A program made the position numbers and the translations under genes. The notes below the pieces were generated by a model. The model had not been told where the DNA came from, did no database searches, and saw nothing but the letters and a program-made list of their open reading frames with translations. A stretch of DNA of 64,000 nucleotides from Planctomycetaceae bacterium (GTDB lineage Bacteria; Planctomycetota; Planctomycetia; Pirellulales; Pirellulaceae): assembly GCA_020638975.1 (NCBI GenBank), contig JACKHN010000031.1:1-64000 (forward strand), given 5' to 3'. This document shows positions 17,279-26,263 of the stretch, one piece after another (positions within the stretch are counted from its first letter, which is position 1; every line of letters starts with the position of its first letter).

Positions 17279-18679
17279 ATGAAACTGCATTTCCTTGGGG
17301 CAAATCGTCAGGTGACTGGTTCGCGTTACTGCTTGGAAACGACTGACTCGAAGATCATGATCGATTGCGGAATGTTTCAGGAACGCGAATTCCTGTCGCG
17401 AAACTGGGAGCCCAATTCGATCATGCCTTCCGAGTGTGATGCGATGCTGCTCACGCACGCGCATCTCGACCACTGCGGCCTGATCCCGAAGTTAGTAGCG
17501 AACGGCTTCCACGCGCCGATCTATTGCACGCGACCGACCGTTGATTTAACCGAAGTGATTCTGCGTGATTCCGCCAAAATTCAAGAAGAGGATGCTGCCT
17601 ATAAAAAGAAACGCCATGAGCGAGAGGGCCGTCACGGCAAATATCCTGAGAAAGCCTTGTACGACGAAGATGATGTCATCAAGACGTTACCGATGCTCAA
17701 TGGCGTCCCCTACGACACTTTGTGGCGAGTGACCGACGATGTTTCGGTCGTGTTTCACGATGCCGGCCATATCTTGGGCTCGGCCATGTTGGAAGTGGTC
17801 GTGACGGAGGGCGGCGAGACGCGGCGGGTTGTCTTTTCAGGCGATATCGGCCAATGGGACAAACCGTTGATCCGAGACCCAAGCTTTTTCGATTCGGCCG
17901 ACTACGTGGTCATGGAGTCGACATATGGAGATCGCGATCACGAAGACCGTGGCGATATCGAAACGCAACTTTGTGATGTCATCAACGAAACCATTGGACG
18001 CCGCGGTAACGTCGTGATCCCGACATTCGCCGTCGAACGGGCTCAAGAGTTGATGTACTACATCAGCCGCTTGGTACACGCCGACAGAATTCCCGATGTG
18101 AAGGTATACTTGGACAGCCCGATGGCTGTCGACGTGACAAACATTTTTCGGAAATTCCGTGAATGCTTTGACGACGAGGCGTGGGAGCTGATCGGTTCAA
18201 ATCGCTCGCCGCTTCAGTTTCCGGGGCTGCACTTGGCCAGAAGTGCTGCTCAATCCATTGCGATCAATAACGACAAACAGCCTTGCATCATCATGGCGAC
18301 CTCGGGCATGTGTACGGGCGGTCGAATCAAACATCACCTGCGCCGTAATTTGTCGCGACCGGAGTCGACGATCTTGTTCGTTGGCTATCAAGCATATGGC
18401 ACACTTGGGCGACTAATTAGTGACGGTAAGCGGGAAGTTCGCATCCACGGTCGCAATTACGAATCGAAAGCTCAGATCTCACGCATCTATGGCTTCTCGG
18501 GCCATGCTGATCGAAGCGGCTTGCTCCAATGGATCGGACACCTCAAGCAAGCTCCCGATCGCATCTTTCTCACGCACGGCGAGGAGCAAGCGGCGATGAG
18601 CCTCGCCGCGCAGATTCGGCAAACAAATGGATGGGAAGTTTCTGTTCCCGAGTTTCAGGAAGTCGTTGACCTCGGCTAA
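17279..18679 (+). CDS. Beta-CASP metallo-beta-lactamase-fold nuclease
   Basis: A 466-residue MBL-fold protein of the beta-CASP type. The zinc motif HAHLDH is at 60-65, the second His is in VVFHDAGHILGSAM and the Asp in VVFSGDIGQWDKP. The beta-CASP motifs follow: VVIPTFAVERAQELMYYI, then CIIMATSGMCTGGRI, and GFSGHADRSGLLQW with the late His, then IFLTHGEEQA. This family contains RNA-processing exo- and endonucleases (CPSF73 and RNase J relatives, bacterial TTHA0252-like). It probably degrades or processes RNA in the cytoplasm. The start ATG at 17279 gives the family's usual N-terminus MKLHFLGANRQVTGS. Followed by two small membrane-protein genes on the same strand. Confidence 0.93.
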   Translation: MKLHFLGANRQVTGSRYCLETTDSKIMIDCGMFQEREFLSRNWEPNSIMPSECDAMLLTHAHLDHCGLIPKLVANGFHAPIYCTRPTVDLTEVILRDSAKIQEEDAAYKKKRHEREGRHGKYPEKALYDEDDVIKTLPMLNGVPYDTLWRVTDDVSVVFHDAGHILGSAMLEVVVTEGGETRRVVFSGDIGQWDKPLIRDPSFFDSADYVVMESTYGDRDHEDRGDIETQLCDVINETIGRRGNVVIPTFAVERAQELMYYISRLVHADRIPDVKVYLDSPMAVDVTNIFRKFRECFDDEAWELIGSNRSPLQFPGLHLARSAAQSIAINNDKQPCIIMATSGMCTGGRIKHHLRRNLSRPESTILFVGYQAYGTLGRLISDGKREVRIHGRNYESKAQISRIYGFSGHADRSGLLQWIGHLKQAPDRIFLTHGEEQAAMSLAAQIRQTNGWEVSVPEFQEVVDLG

Positions 18680-18691
18680 AGGGAATGCCGC

Positions 18692-19318
18692 GTGACCACC
18701 TTCGAACACGCCATGCTGGGGATCAACGGAGCGCTCGCCGCGGGTTTGCATCGGCGTTACGAATGGCGAGTCGCAGCGTTGGCAGGCTTGGCAGCGATCA
18801 CGCCCGATTGGGATGGGCTAACGATTCTCGGTGGCGTGCAACTGTTCGACCATGCGCACCGTGCGTGGGGACACAGTTTTCTGAGTTGCGTCATCCTGGC
18901 GTGCGTCGTGGCTGGGTTGGACTTTCGCTTCGATCTCGTCGGATACGGCGAGCGACTGTTGTGCTGGGTTCTTCGTACGCCTTCGAAGGCGACTCTGACT
19001 CGACCCGATCGCAACCACAAGCGTCTGATCGTGTGGATCCTGGTCGCGATCGTTGCGACCATGAGCCACCTCGCCGCAGATTTGGTCTACTCCGGCACGT
19101 CGGAACTCTCGGACTGGCATCTGCAACTGCTCTGGCCCTTCTCGTCGCAGGGATTCGTATTCCCGATGGTGCATTGGGGTGATGCAGGCGTGACGATCAT
19201 CTTCGTGATCAGCATGTTCGCCATGGTTCGCCGGCGGGGTTCGATTCAGCCTATCGCCCTCATCACATTGTTGCTCGTTGTGATGTACATTGTGATTCGC
19301 GGGATGTCGCTCGCGTAA
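18692..19318 (+). CDS. YdjM/DUF457-type metal-dependent hydrolase family membrane protein
   Basis: A 208-residue integral membrane protein. The N-terminus EHAMLGINGALAAGL, then ITPDWDG, and the conserved RAWGHSFLS and MSHLAADLVYSG motifs match the LexA-binding inner-membrane hydrolase family (DUF457/YdjM). The His and Asp residues in these motifs could bind metal; activity of the family is poorly defined. Five to six membrane helices are visible. It starts at GTG 18692, 13 nt after the beta-CASP stop, with AAAGGGAA upstream, suggesting co-transcription. Confidence 0.85.
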   Translation: MTTFEHAMLGINGALAAGLHRRYEWRVAALAGLAAITPDWDGLTILGGVQLFDHAHRAWGHSFLSCVILACVVAGLDFRFDLVGYGERLLCWVLRTPSKATLTRPDRNHKRLIVWILVAIVATMSHLAADLVYSGTSELSDWHLQLLWPFSSQGFVFPMVHWGDAGVTIIFVISMFAMVRRRGSIQPIALITLLLVVMYIVIRGMSLA

Positions 19319-19346
19319 GATCCATCGGTGCCGGTAGATTAGCTCC

Positions 19347-19676
19347 ATGAAACTGCTTTCGATTCTGCGTCTTCGTTGCCCACGCTGCTCAAAGGGTCCG
19401 GTCTTTCGATCGTTCTGGAGTATCCACAAAGAGTGCCCCGAGTGCGGTCTCGGTTTTGAACGTGAACCAGGATTCTTCACCGGGGCCATGTACTTTAGTT
19501 ACGGTATCGGTATTTTGATCGCTGGGCCGGTCTCGATCTTCTTGTTCCTAAAGGGATTCAGTGAACCGATGATCTTCGCGATTGCCCTCGCTCAACTCGC
19601 AATTGTTTCGCCCCTGTTGTTTCGATACTCGCGAGTCGCTTGGATGCACTTCGATCAGCGTTGGGATCCACGTTAG
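19347..19676 (+). CDS. DUF983 zinc-ribbon membrane protein
   Basis: A 109-residue protein with two CxxC pairs in its first 35 residues (CPRCSKGPVF and CPECGLGFEREPGFF) and two membrane helices (about 46-67 and 73-92). This is the DUF983 pattern of a small zinc ribbon attached to a membrane hairpin. Function unknown. It is 28 nt downstream of the YdjM-like gene and ends a three-gene plus-strand run. Confidence 0.88.
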   Translation: MKLLSILRLRCPRCSKGPVFRSFWSIHKECPECGLGFEREPGFFTGAMYFSYGIGILIAGPVSIFLFLKGFSEPMIFAIALAQLAIVSPLLFRYSRVAWMHFDQRWDPR

Positions 19677-19744
19677 CGCGACGTAACGTTCCATCTCAAT
19701 CGGCGAGCGACCTAGGCGTCTGTCCGGATACCGTACGCTGTCAT

Positions 19745-19771
19745 GTACGACGGCTCTCCGTAGCCGTCGAC
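19745..19771. repeat. REP-like palindrome, convergent gene ends
   Basis: A perfect 8-bp stem CGACGGCT / AGCCGTCG with a 6-nt loop between the convergent DUF983 and NHL genes. The same stem, with a related loop on the other strand, occurs at 60516-60537, so this belongs to a dispersed family. It may also act as a bidirectional terminator. Confidence 0.75.
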
Positions 19772-19792
19772 GCAAGCGGTCAGATGCTGATA

Positions 19793-20839
19793 TCAAGCTC
19801 GGACTAACTTGATCGGGTAAGTATTGCCCGACGCAAATTGCGGGATGTAAATCCCTCCGTCACTGGCCACGACCAAGTCATGAGGGTGCTGGAACAGGCC
19901 ACCTTGCTCGTGCATTGGTTGGAGCTTACCGTCGATGTACACGGGCGCGGCGGCGCCGATGTTCGAGACGATTCGGTAGTTGCGATCGAGGACCGAGACG
20001 TATCCGCGACTGTTTCGATCCTGGGGCCAATTGTCGGCCAAATGCGGAACAAACAAATGCTCGCCGACGATTTGAATCATACGCGGGTTCGAACCGGGAA
20101 GTTGGATCTCTTCGATCAGCTTTCCGTCCAGCGTCAGTCGCTTGATCGATTGCTGATCGCTCATCGCGATGATCATTTCGGGTTCGCCGGGCCCGCGAGT
20201 GTCGATCACGCCGCCGTGCGGTCCCCAATGATCGATGCCTCCTTCCGGACCACCGAAATAATGCAGCAACTTGCCGTCACGATCGTACCGCATAATGTAA
20301 TCCTTGCCATAGCCGTCCAGCACAAAGAAGTCGCCGTCAGGCAAGTGCAAAGTCCATGACGGACGATATTCTGCTTCGGCAGCATACTTTCCCGTCGACT
20401 TGGGATACGTCAGCTCCATCAAGATTTCGCCTTCCAGCGTCGTCTTGAAAACGCGATGCAGACTCAGGTCGGTGATGAAGAGCACTTCGCGATCACCTTC
20501 ACGAACGATCTCCAAACCGTGAGCGCCCGGGAATCGGTCGCCCCATTTGGCGATCAGCCGACCGTTCTGGTCATAGATAATGATGTTATTCGAAGTGTGA
20601 TCGGTCAGCAGATAGATGCGGCCTTGCGCGTCGGTGACCATCGCGCTGCAGTTCTTGACAGGCGTTTGCGCGTCGAGAACTCCCCAGCCAGGCACCGGGC
20701 GATACTTGAACTCGCCTTGGCCAAGCAGTGGAACTTCATCGGCATTCGCGAAGCGGGTTACGCCTCCTAGTACCGCCGAAGCCGTGATTGCGCCGGATGC
20801 ACAGAGGAACGCTCGTCTTTCCAGTTCAAAACGTTTCAT
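19793..20839 (-). CDS. Exported NHL-type six-bladed propeller protein
   Basis: A 348-residue protein with a Tat-like leader (ERRAFLCASGAITASAVLGG) and an NHL/6-bladed beta-propeller body. Repeats are visible as IYLLTDHTSNNIIIYDQNGR, then LFITDLSLHRVFKTTLEGE, FFVLDGYGKDYIMRYDRDGK and RGYVSVLDRNYRI. The HGLEIV, GPHGGV and HPHDLVV stretches resemble the metal-binding His pattern of peptidylglycine amidating lyase-like propellers. It may bind a carbohydrate or peptide, or be a lyase; the substrate is unknown. A single gene, convergent with DUF983. Confidence 0.85.
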   Translation of the reverse strand: MKRFELERRAFLCASGAITASAVLGGVTRFANADEVPLLGQGEFKYRPVPGWGVLDAQTPVKNCSAMVTDAQGRIYLLTDHTSNNIIIYDQNGRLIAKWGDRFPGAHGLEIVREGDREVLFITDLSLHRVFKTTLEGEILMELTYPKSTGKYAAEAEYRPSWTLHLPDGDFFVLDGYGKDYIMRYDRDGKLLHYFGGPEGGIDHWGPHGGVIDTRGPGEPEMIIAMSDQQSIKRLTLDGKLIEEIQLPGSNPRMIQIVGEHLFVPHLADNWPQDRNSRGYVSVLDRNYRIVSNIGAAAPVYIDGKLQPMHEQGGLFQHPHDLVVASDGGIYIPQFASGNTYPIKLVRA

Positions 20840-20976
20840 GGTGCAGGTCTTCCCTTGTTTGTGGAGTGGAGCCGCACGCGCAACTTCGCGAGCCTAATGC
20901 TTCATCGTATCACACAAGTCCTCCGATGCCTTCGTTGCTCACAAGGGAGTAATGGTACGGTTTGCGATTCCTGAAT

Positions 20977-21029
20977 GTAGGACGGCCACTCTTGGCCGTC
21001 CTTTTGTCGGGCAGGAGTGCCCGACCTAC
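20977..21029. repeat. Double-hairpin palindromic repeat
   Basis: Two adjacent perfect 8-bp hairpins, GACGGCCA / TGGCCGTC and GTCGGGCA / TGCCCGAC, each with a 4-nt loop, enclosed by outer arms GTAGG / CCTAC. The form is that of a bacterial interspersed mosaic element built from two REP units. It lies in the 318-bp gap 20840-21157 upstream of the dehydratase gene, where nothing else is evident. Confidence 0.8.
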
Positions 21030-21157
21030 GGAAAAGGTATTTCCCTTTCAAAACCGGCATCAGCCAAGTGGCTGGGGCTTTGACACGAACACCGTGGGTT
21101 GCGACGATAATTCGTCTTCCTCGCCCACTTCGCCCGAATCCGAAATGAACAATCACC

Positions 21158-23128
21158 ATGAGCCATGAACTGCTTGATGCCGGCGACGATTCGATCTTCG
21201 ACATCCATACCAACGCCACCGGTCCTCAGGGCAAGCTGCCGCTGACCGACGAGATGCTGCGTACTTGGTCAAGTGGCGACCTGTTCGGCCTGACGCAAAG
21301 TGCTGGCATGGGTTGGAAGCCGGAAGATTTGCTCGGCCCTCAGTATCTCTTGCTCAGCACGCAAGGTGGCGTCCGAGCGCCCGATGGCCAGCCGATCGCG
21401 CTCGGCTATCACACCGGCCATTGGGAAGTCGGCCTGCTGGTCCAGGCAGCGGCCCGTGAGATCAAACAAGCGGGCGGTGTGCCATTCGCGGCCTTTTGTA
21501 GCGATCCTTGCGACGGTCGCACACAAGGCACGACGGGCATGTTTGACAGTCTGCCGTATCGAAACGATGCCGCGGTGATTTTTCGGCGTCTGATTCGCTC
21601 GTTGCCGACGCGGCGCGGGGTCCTGGGGGTCGCCACTTGTGACAAGGGACTTCCGGCGATGATGTTGGCGCTGGCTGCGATGCATGACTTGCCGAGTGTG
21701 CTTGTGCCCGGAGGCGTGACGTTGCCACCAACGCACGGCGAGGATGCGGGTAAAGTGCAAACGATCGGGGCTCGCTATGTTCATGGCGACATGACACTCG
21801 ACGAAGCCTCCATCGCTGGTTGCGCCGCGTGTGGGACCGCCGGCGGTGGTTGTCAGTTCCTTGGTACAGCGGCGACTTCGCAAGTTATCGGCGAAGCACT
21901 CGGTTTGTCGCTGCCTCATTCGGCACTCGCGCCCAGCGGTCAGCCCGTGTGGATTGATATGGCGGCGCGAAGTGCCAAGGCGCTGATGCAGCTTGCCGAT
22001 CGCGGCTTGAAGATGCGCGACATCCTTACGGCGGGATCAATCCGCAACGCGATGGTGGTCCACGCAGCGGTTGGCGGTTCAACAAATCTCTTGTTGCACA
22101 TTCCTGCGATAGCGTTTGCCGCCGGATTGGAGCGACCGACGGTCGAAGACTGGAACAAGGTCAATCGCAGCGTACCACGGTTTGTCGACGTGTTGCCAAA
22201 CGGTCCAACCAACCATCCGACGGTGCGAGTCTTTCTGGCCGGTGGCGTTCCCGAGGTCATGTTGCATCTTCGCGAGATGGGCTTGCTGGACTTGGACGCA
22301 ATGACAGTGGCCGGACAGCCACTCGGAGAAGTACTCGCATGGTGGGAGTCGTCTGATCGCAGGCAGCGGATGCGCGAGCTGTTGAAGCAGCACGACGATA
22401 TTGATGCTGGAGACGTGATCATTCCGCCGGATGAAGCGCGCCGTCGAGGCATGACGAGCACGGTCTGTTTCCCACGCGGCAACCTCTGCCCGGAAGGTTC
22501 GGTCATCAAAGCGACTTCGATCGATCCGGCGGTTGTCGATGAGGATGGTGTGTATCGTAAGACGGGACCGGCGCGGGTGTTTACCAGCGAACGCGATGCA
22601 ATCGCGTCGATCAAGGGCCAATCCAGCAATCCGCTGAAACCGGGTGACATCTTAGTGTTGGCGGGCCGCGGGCCACTGGGGTCGGGGATGGAAGAGACGT
22701 ATCAGATCACTTCGGCCCTCAAGTTTCTGAAGTGGGGACGCGAAGTCGCGGTTGTGACGGATGCACGTTTCTCGGGCGTGAGCACGGGCGCCTGCATCGG
22801 TCACGTCGGCCCCGAAGCGCTCGCAGGCGGCCCGATCGGCAAGCTACAAGATGGCGACAAGATTCGAATCATCATCGATCGCAACACGCTCGACGGGACG
22901 GTGGATTTGGTAGGCGATGGCACGCGCGAGTTCACGCCCCAGGAAGGAGCCGCGTTGCTCGCCGAGCGTTCGACGCGCGAAGACATTCGACCCGATGCAG
23001 ATCTGCCAGACGACACGCGCCTGTGGGCGGCAATGCAACGAGTTGGCGGGGGCGCGTGGGGCGGGTGCGTTTACGATGTAGAGAAGATTATCGAGGCACT
23101 CGATCGCGTGCAATCGAGCGGGGCGTAA
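21158..23128 (+). CDS. yjhG: YjhG/YagF-type sugar-acid dehydratase (IlvD/Edd family)
   Basis: A 656-residue member of the IlvD/Edd dehydratase family, the same length as E. coli YjhG/YagF, which dehydrate D-xylonate. Cluster-ligand motifs are present: AAFCSDPCDGRTQGT (about 112-126), VATCDKGLPAMM (about 158-169) and AGCAACGTAGGGCQF (about 223-237). The C-terminal swivelling domain carries RFSGVSTGACIGHVGPEA. It probably converts a pentonate or related sugar acid to a 2-keto-3-deoxy acid with an iron-sulfur cluster and magnesium. The precise substrate is inferred only from family. A single gene, convergent with the pseudo-receiver gene (5-nt gap). Confidence 0.9.
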   Translation: MSHELLDAGDDSIFDIHTNATGPQGKLPLTDEMLRTWSSGDLFGLTQSAGMGWKPEDLLGPQYLLLSTQGGVRAPDGQPIALGYHTGHWEVGLLVQAAAREIKQAGGVPFAAFCSDPCDGRTQGTTGMFDSLPYRNDAAVIFRRLIRSLPTRRGVLGVATCDKGLPAMMLALAAMHDLPSVLVPGGVTLPPTHGEDAGKVQTIGARYVHGDMTLDEASIAGCAACGTAGGGCQFLGTAATSQVIGEALGLSLPHSALAPSGQPVWIDMAARSAKALMQLADRGLKMRDILTAGSIRNAMVVHAAVGGSTNLLLHIPAIAFAAGLERPTVEDWNKVNRSVPRFVDVLPNGPTNHPTVRVFLAGGVPEVMLHLREMGLLDLDAMTVAGQPLGEVLAWWESSDRRQRMRELLKQHDDIDAGDVIIPPDEARRRGMTSTVCFPRGNLCPEGSVIKATSIDPAVVDEDGVYRKTGPARVFTSERDAIASIKGQSSNPLKPGDILVLAGRGPLGSGMEETYQITSALKFLKWGREVAVVTDARFSGVSTGACIGHVGPEALAGGPIGKLQDGDKIRIIIDRNTLDGTVDLVGDGTREFTPQEGAALLAERSTREDIRPDADLPDDTRLWAAMQRVGGGAWGGCVYDVEKIIEALDRVQSSGA

Positions 23129-23133
23129 ACGAC

Positions 23134-23964
23134 CTATGCCGCCGTAGTCTGCTGCCTGGCCACTTCTGTGCAGTTCGCCGTCACACGAGTCAACTCAGTC
23201 CACAGCTCTTGCAACAGGTACGGCTTTGACACCACGCAAGTTGCACCGCACTCAACGGCGCGCTGACGATCCGAGGCCCGTGGAAACCCAATCATCGCGA
23301 TAACGGGTGCGGGATGAACCTGCTTAGCGAACTCGGCGAGTTCTGCTTCATCACGCTCGATCGACAACGCGACATCCCAGATTGCGACGGCAGCACCCGC
23401 TACAAAAGCGGGCTGCCGGTGATTTACCCATACTGTGCTGTGGCCGATTGCGTGACAAGCTTCGGCGATGGCTTCATAGCATTCCAGCGAGGTCGCTCGG
23501 ATCACGGCGAGCCCGCGTTGCCTGACCTCCGGCACCGGCACCGTTATGTTGCTAAGTTCCGACTCGGTAAACGTACGCGGCATCGCTAAGCGACCCCGCG
23601 CGTTGGTACCGATCAACTCTTCCGCCAGACGAGGCACGAACTGGTGCCAGTAGACTCTCGTGACACCGCGCCAAGGCTGTCCCGTTCGCATCTCGCCCTC
23701 ACACCAACCGCCCATCAAACCGATGATCCGAGCGAGTGGAGCGCGACGTAGCAGCGAGACGACGTCGTGTTGCATAAAGCGACCAGGTCTCGCCGCCGCG
23801 ACGACGATGAAGTCTGGCTGTTGGTTTACGCTGGCTAGTTCAACTGCAGCCTGCTCCGTGTTGTCGACGATCGTCAGTTCGCAATACTCACCCAACCACG
23901 CCAGCGGCTCGCGAAATTCGTGGTGCGACGGATCGCCAATGAAAAGAACTCGCTGTGCTGTCAT
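23134..23964 (-). CDS. Tandem pseudo-receiver regulator-like protein
   Basis: A 276-residue protein that reads as two response-regulator-like folds. The first (about 4-120) starts RVLFIGDPSHHEF and has FIVVAAARPGRF where a receiver would carry its phospho-acceptor Asp. The second (about 148-262) starts GLAVIRATSLECYEA, keeps an Asp in AVAIWDVALS and a Lys in CVVSKPYLLQEL. The family assignment is by pattern only. Its ATG overlaps the TGA of the HTH-PTS IIA gene by 4 nt (ATGA), so the two are translationally coupled and probably work together. Function unknown. Confidence 0.7.
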   Translation of the reverse strand: MTAQRVLFIGDPSHHEFREPLAWLGEYCELTIVDNTEQAAVELASVNQQPDFIVVAAARPGRFMQHDVVSLLRRAPLARIIGLMGGWCEGEMRTGQPWRGVTRVYWHQFVPRLAEELIGTNARGRLAMPRTFTESELSNITVPVPEVRQRGLAVIRATSLECYEAIAEACHAIGHSTVWVNHRQPAFVAGAAVAIWDVALSIERDEAELAEFAKQVHPAPVIAMIGFPRASDRQRAVECGATCVVSKPYLLQELWTELTRVTANCTEVARQQTTAA

Positions 23965-24674
23965 CGAGGGATTCGACTCTCAAATTCCATAAAACAATCG
24001 CGGGTCGCCGCGGGAGTCGCGGACTCACGCAGCGCCGTGAGGAACTCAGGATCCCCCACCAACCGGCTCAATCTGGCAAGTGTTCGCAGATGTCCGCGAT
24101 CATCGATAGAGCAAATCAGAAAAAAGATGTCCGTCAACATGCCGCGTGGTCCGCCAAACGGAATACCGCTGCTCGTGCGGCCCAAGGCGAGCACGGGTTC
24201 AGCCAACACGGTCGGCATCGGGCGGCGCGGGTGAAGCAGAGCGACGCCGTTGTCCAAAGCAGTCGGATGCAGTGTTTCGCGAAGCCGCACCGCTTCGGCC
24301 ATCTTCTCGGGATCCCACAGCAATCCCGTTCGCGCTGCTAGCCCCACCATCGAATTGACGACAGAGTTACGCGTTCGAGCTGAAAGGGGGACTTCGATGG
24401 CTTCCAATGGCAGCATCGAGGCGATGGCAATCACTTCGTCGGACGTCTTTTCTGCTGCGCTTTGCAACACGCCTTCCACTTCTATCAACTCGCTCTCGCC
24501 CGAAGCGCCGATTCGCTCTTCAAGCCAATGATGGATCTCGGCCTGGGCGAATCGCCAATGGCCACCCACCTTGCGGCCTGGCAAGTTGCCTCGGTCCGCC
24601 ATCTTTGCGACTTGAGGCGGTGTGAGATGGAGGTAGACCGCTAAGCTATCGATATCGAAGTCTTCGTGTGCCAT
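23961..24674 (-). CDS. HTH plus PTS EIIA-like regulator
   Basis: A 237-residue protein. Residues about 7-52 are an excisionase/MerR-type winged helix (SLAVYLHLTPPQVAKMADRG, GRKVGGHWRF, EIHHWLEE). After a linker, about 65-235 resemble the EIIA-2 (PtsN) fold with the phosphorylatable His in GVALLHPRRP (His148, equivalent to the IPHAR motif). This suggests a DNA-binding regulator controlled by phosphotransfer from HPr/NPr. The ATG at 24674 gives a clean helix-turn-helix start; an upstream in-frame extension is not protein-like. The stop overlaps the next gene by 4 nt. No PTS sugar transporter is in view. Confidence 0.82.
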   Translation of the reverse strand: MAHEDFDIDSLAVYLHLTPPQVAKMADRGNLPGRKVGGHWRFAQAEIHHWLEERIGASGESELIEVEGVLQSAAEKTSDEVIAIASMLPLEAIEVPLSARTRNSVVNSMVGLAARTGLLWDPEKMAEAVRLRETLHPTALDNGVALLHPRRPMPTVLAEPVLALGRTSSGIPFGGPRGMLTDIFFLICSIDDRGHLRTLARLSRLVGDPEFLTALRESATPAATRDCFMEFESRIPR

Positions 24675-24907
24675 TTTGATTCGTTCCTGCTCTCTTGGCC
24701 TCATTGTCGCGGCAATCCGACCAGCCTGTCCAGTGCAGCGCCGCGTGACACCGTATTGCACAGCATCCACCCAGTTCGGTTGGATAATTCGCTTTTAACC
24801 GGCTGAATGAGTTGATATGATAGCGAAGCCTGCCCAACACCGCATCGAACCCGCTTCGAGCCCGCCTGATACTCACTGATTTTCCCCCACCTAGCGAGAT
24901 CACGACG

Positions 24908-26251
24908 ATGCTGACTCTCCCCGCCGGTGCAACCTATTCCCATGACGGACAACTTAGTTGCGATCAAGTGTCGCGAAGAAGTTTTCTCCAGGTCGGTGCC
25001 CTGGCTGGACTTGGTGTTTCGTTGCCGATTGCACTCGCCAGCAAACAACTGGCAGCAGCCCAGGGACGACACGAATCCGATGTTAACTGCATCGTCATCT
25101 GGACGCGTGGCGGAACCAGCCACCACGACACTTACGATCCCAAGCCCGAGGCACCCGTCGCGGTACGCGGCGAGTTCGGTGTGATCGACACGGCGATTCC
25201 CGGAATTCAATTCACCGAGATCTGTCCGAACATGGCCAAGCACGCTGACCGCTTTGCGTTGCTACGCGGCTGGAACCCACGCAATGGCAGCCACGGTTCG
25301 GCCGATCAATGGGTGATGTCGGGGCGTCGATTCAATCAGGCAGTGGCGTATCCGACGTATGGCTCGGTGATGAGTTACCATCACGGCTTCAAGACGGCGA
25401 TGCCTCCCTTCGTGCAACTGGGGACGGACGTGGACAGTCGCTTCGGCGGCGGCACCGCCGGTGTGCTCGGGCATGAGCACAATCCGTTCGTAATCGATTC
25501 CGATCCCAATAGCGACAAGTTCACCGTTCGTGATATCACGCCTCCCAGTGGCATCACGCTCGATCGCGTTGATCGCCGTAAGCGGATGCTCGCCACCGTC
25601 GATCAACTGCAACGGGGAGCCGAAATCCAGCCGGCTGCTTTTCGAGCGCTCGACGAGCAGTATGAAACTGCGCTCAACATGATCACTGCGCAGGAAACGA
25701 AGCAAGCGTTCGACATCGCCTCGGAAGACGAGAAGTTGCGCGAAGCTTATGGCAAGAATCGGTTCGGCCAGAATTGTTTATTGGCTCGACGGTTGATCGA
25801 ATCCGGCGTGCGATTCGTGACGGTCACCGATGGCGGTTGGGACACGCACCAAAACAACTTCAAGTCGCTCAAAGACAGCCGCATCCCGCCCGTCGATCAA
25901 GCTTTGCCGCAATTACTTATAGATTTGCAGGAACGCGGCTTGCTCGATACAACGCTGGTTTGCTGGTTGACGGATTTCGGTCGTACACCAAACATCAACT
26001 CGGCGAGCGGTCGCGATCATTGGGCGACAGCCGGTTTTGCAATTATGGCCGGAGCGGGCGTTCCTGCGGGACACGTCCTAGGTGCCACCGACGGCGAAGG
26101 CGGCTATGTCACGAAAGACGAGTACTGGAGTGATGACATCGCTACCACAATCTACATGAAGCTCGGCATCCCCCACGAGCTAATCGCCCAAGCTCCTGAT
26201 GGTCGCCCGATCCGTTTGATCGAAGGCAAGCCGATACGCGAGTGGATGTAG
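24908..26251 (+). CDS. DUF1501 Tat-exported protein
   Basis: A 447-residue DUF1501 protein with a twin-arginine leader (VSRRSFLQVGALAGLGVSLP). Core motifs are WTRGGTSHHDTYDPKPEAP, then LLRGWNPRNGSHGSADQW, CLLARRLIESGVRFVTVTDG, WDTHQNNF, FGRTPNIN and GRDHWATAGF. Exported, activity unknown. The 233-bp gap upstream (24675-24907) is shared with the divergent HTH-PTS IIA gene. Convergent with the D-aminoacylase-like gene with only 12 nt between stops. Confidence 0.93.
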   Translation: MLTLPAGATYSHDGQLSCDQVSRRSFLQVGALAGLGVSLPIALASKQLAAAQGRHESDVNCIVIWTRGGTSHHDTYDPKPEAPVAVRGEFGVIDTAIPGIQFTEICPNMAKHADRFALLRGWNPRNGSHGSADQWVMSGRRFNQAVAYPTYGSVMSYHHGFKTAMPPFVQLGTDVDSRFGGGTAGVLGHEHNPFVIDSDPNSDKFTVRDITPPSGITLDRVDRRKRMLATVDQLQRGAEIQPAAFRALDEQYETALNMITAQETKQAFDIASEDEKLREAYGKNRFGQNCLLARRLIESGVRFVTVTDGGWDTHQNNFKSLKDSRIPPVDQALPQLLIDLQERGLLDTTLVCWLTDFGRTPNINSASGRDHWATAGFAIMAGAGVPAGHVLGATDGEGGYVTKDEYWSDDIATTIYMKLGIPHELIAQAPDGRPIRLIEGKPIREWM

Positions 26252-26263
26252 TAACTCCGCCGC

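Noticed and set aside
21269..21919. 216-codon minus-strand frame
   Set aside because: Antisense to the dehydratase; no protein-like features.
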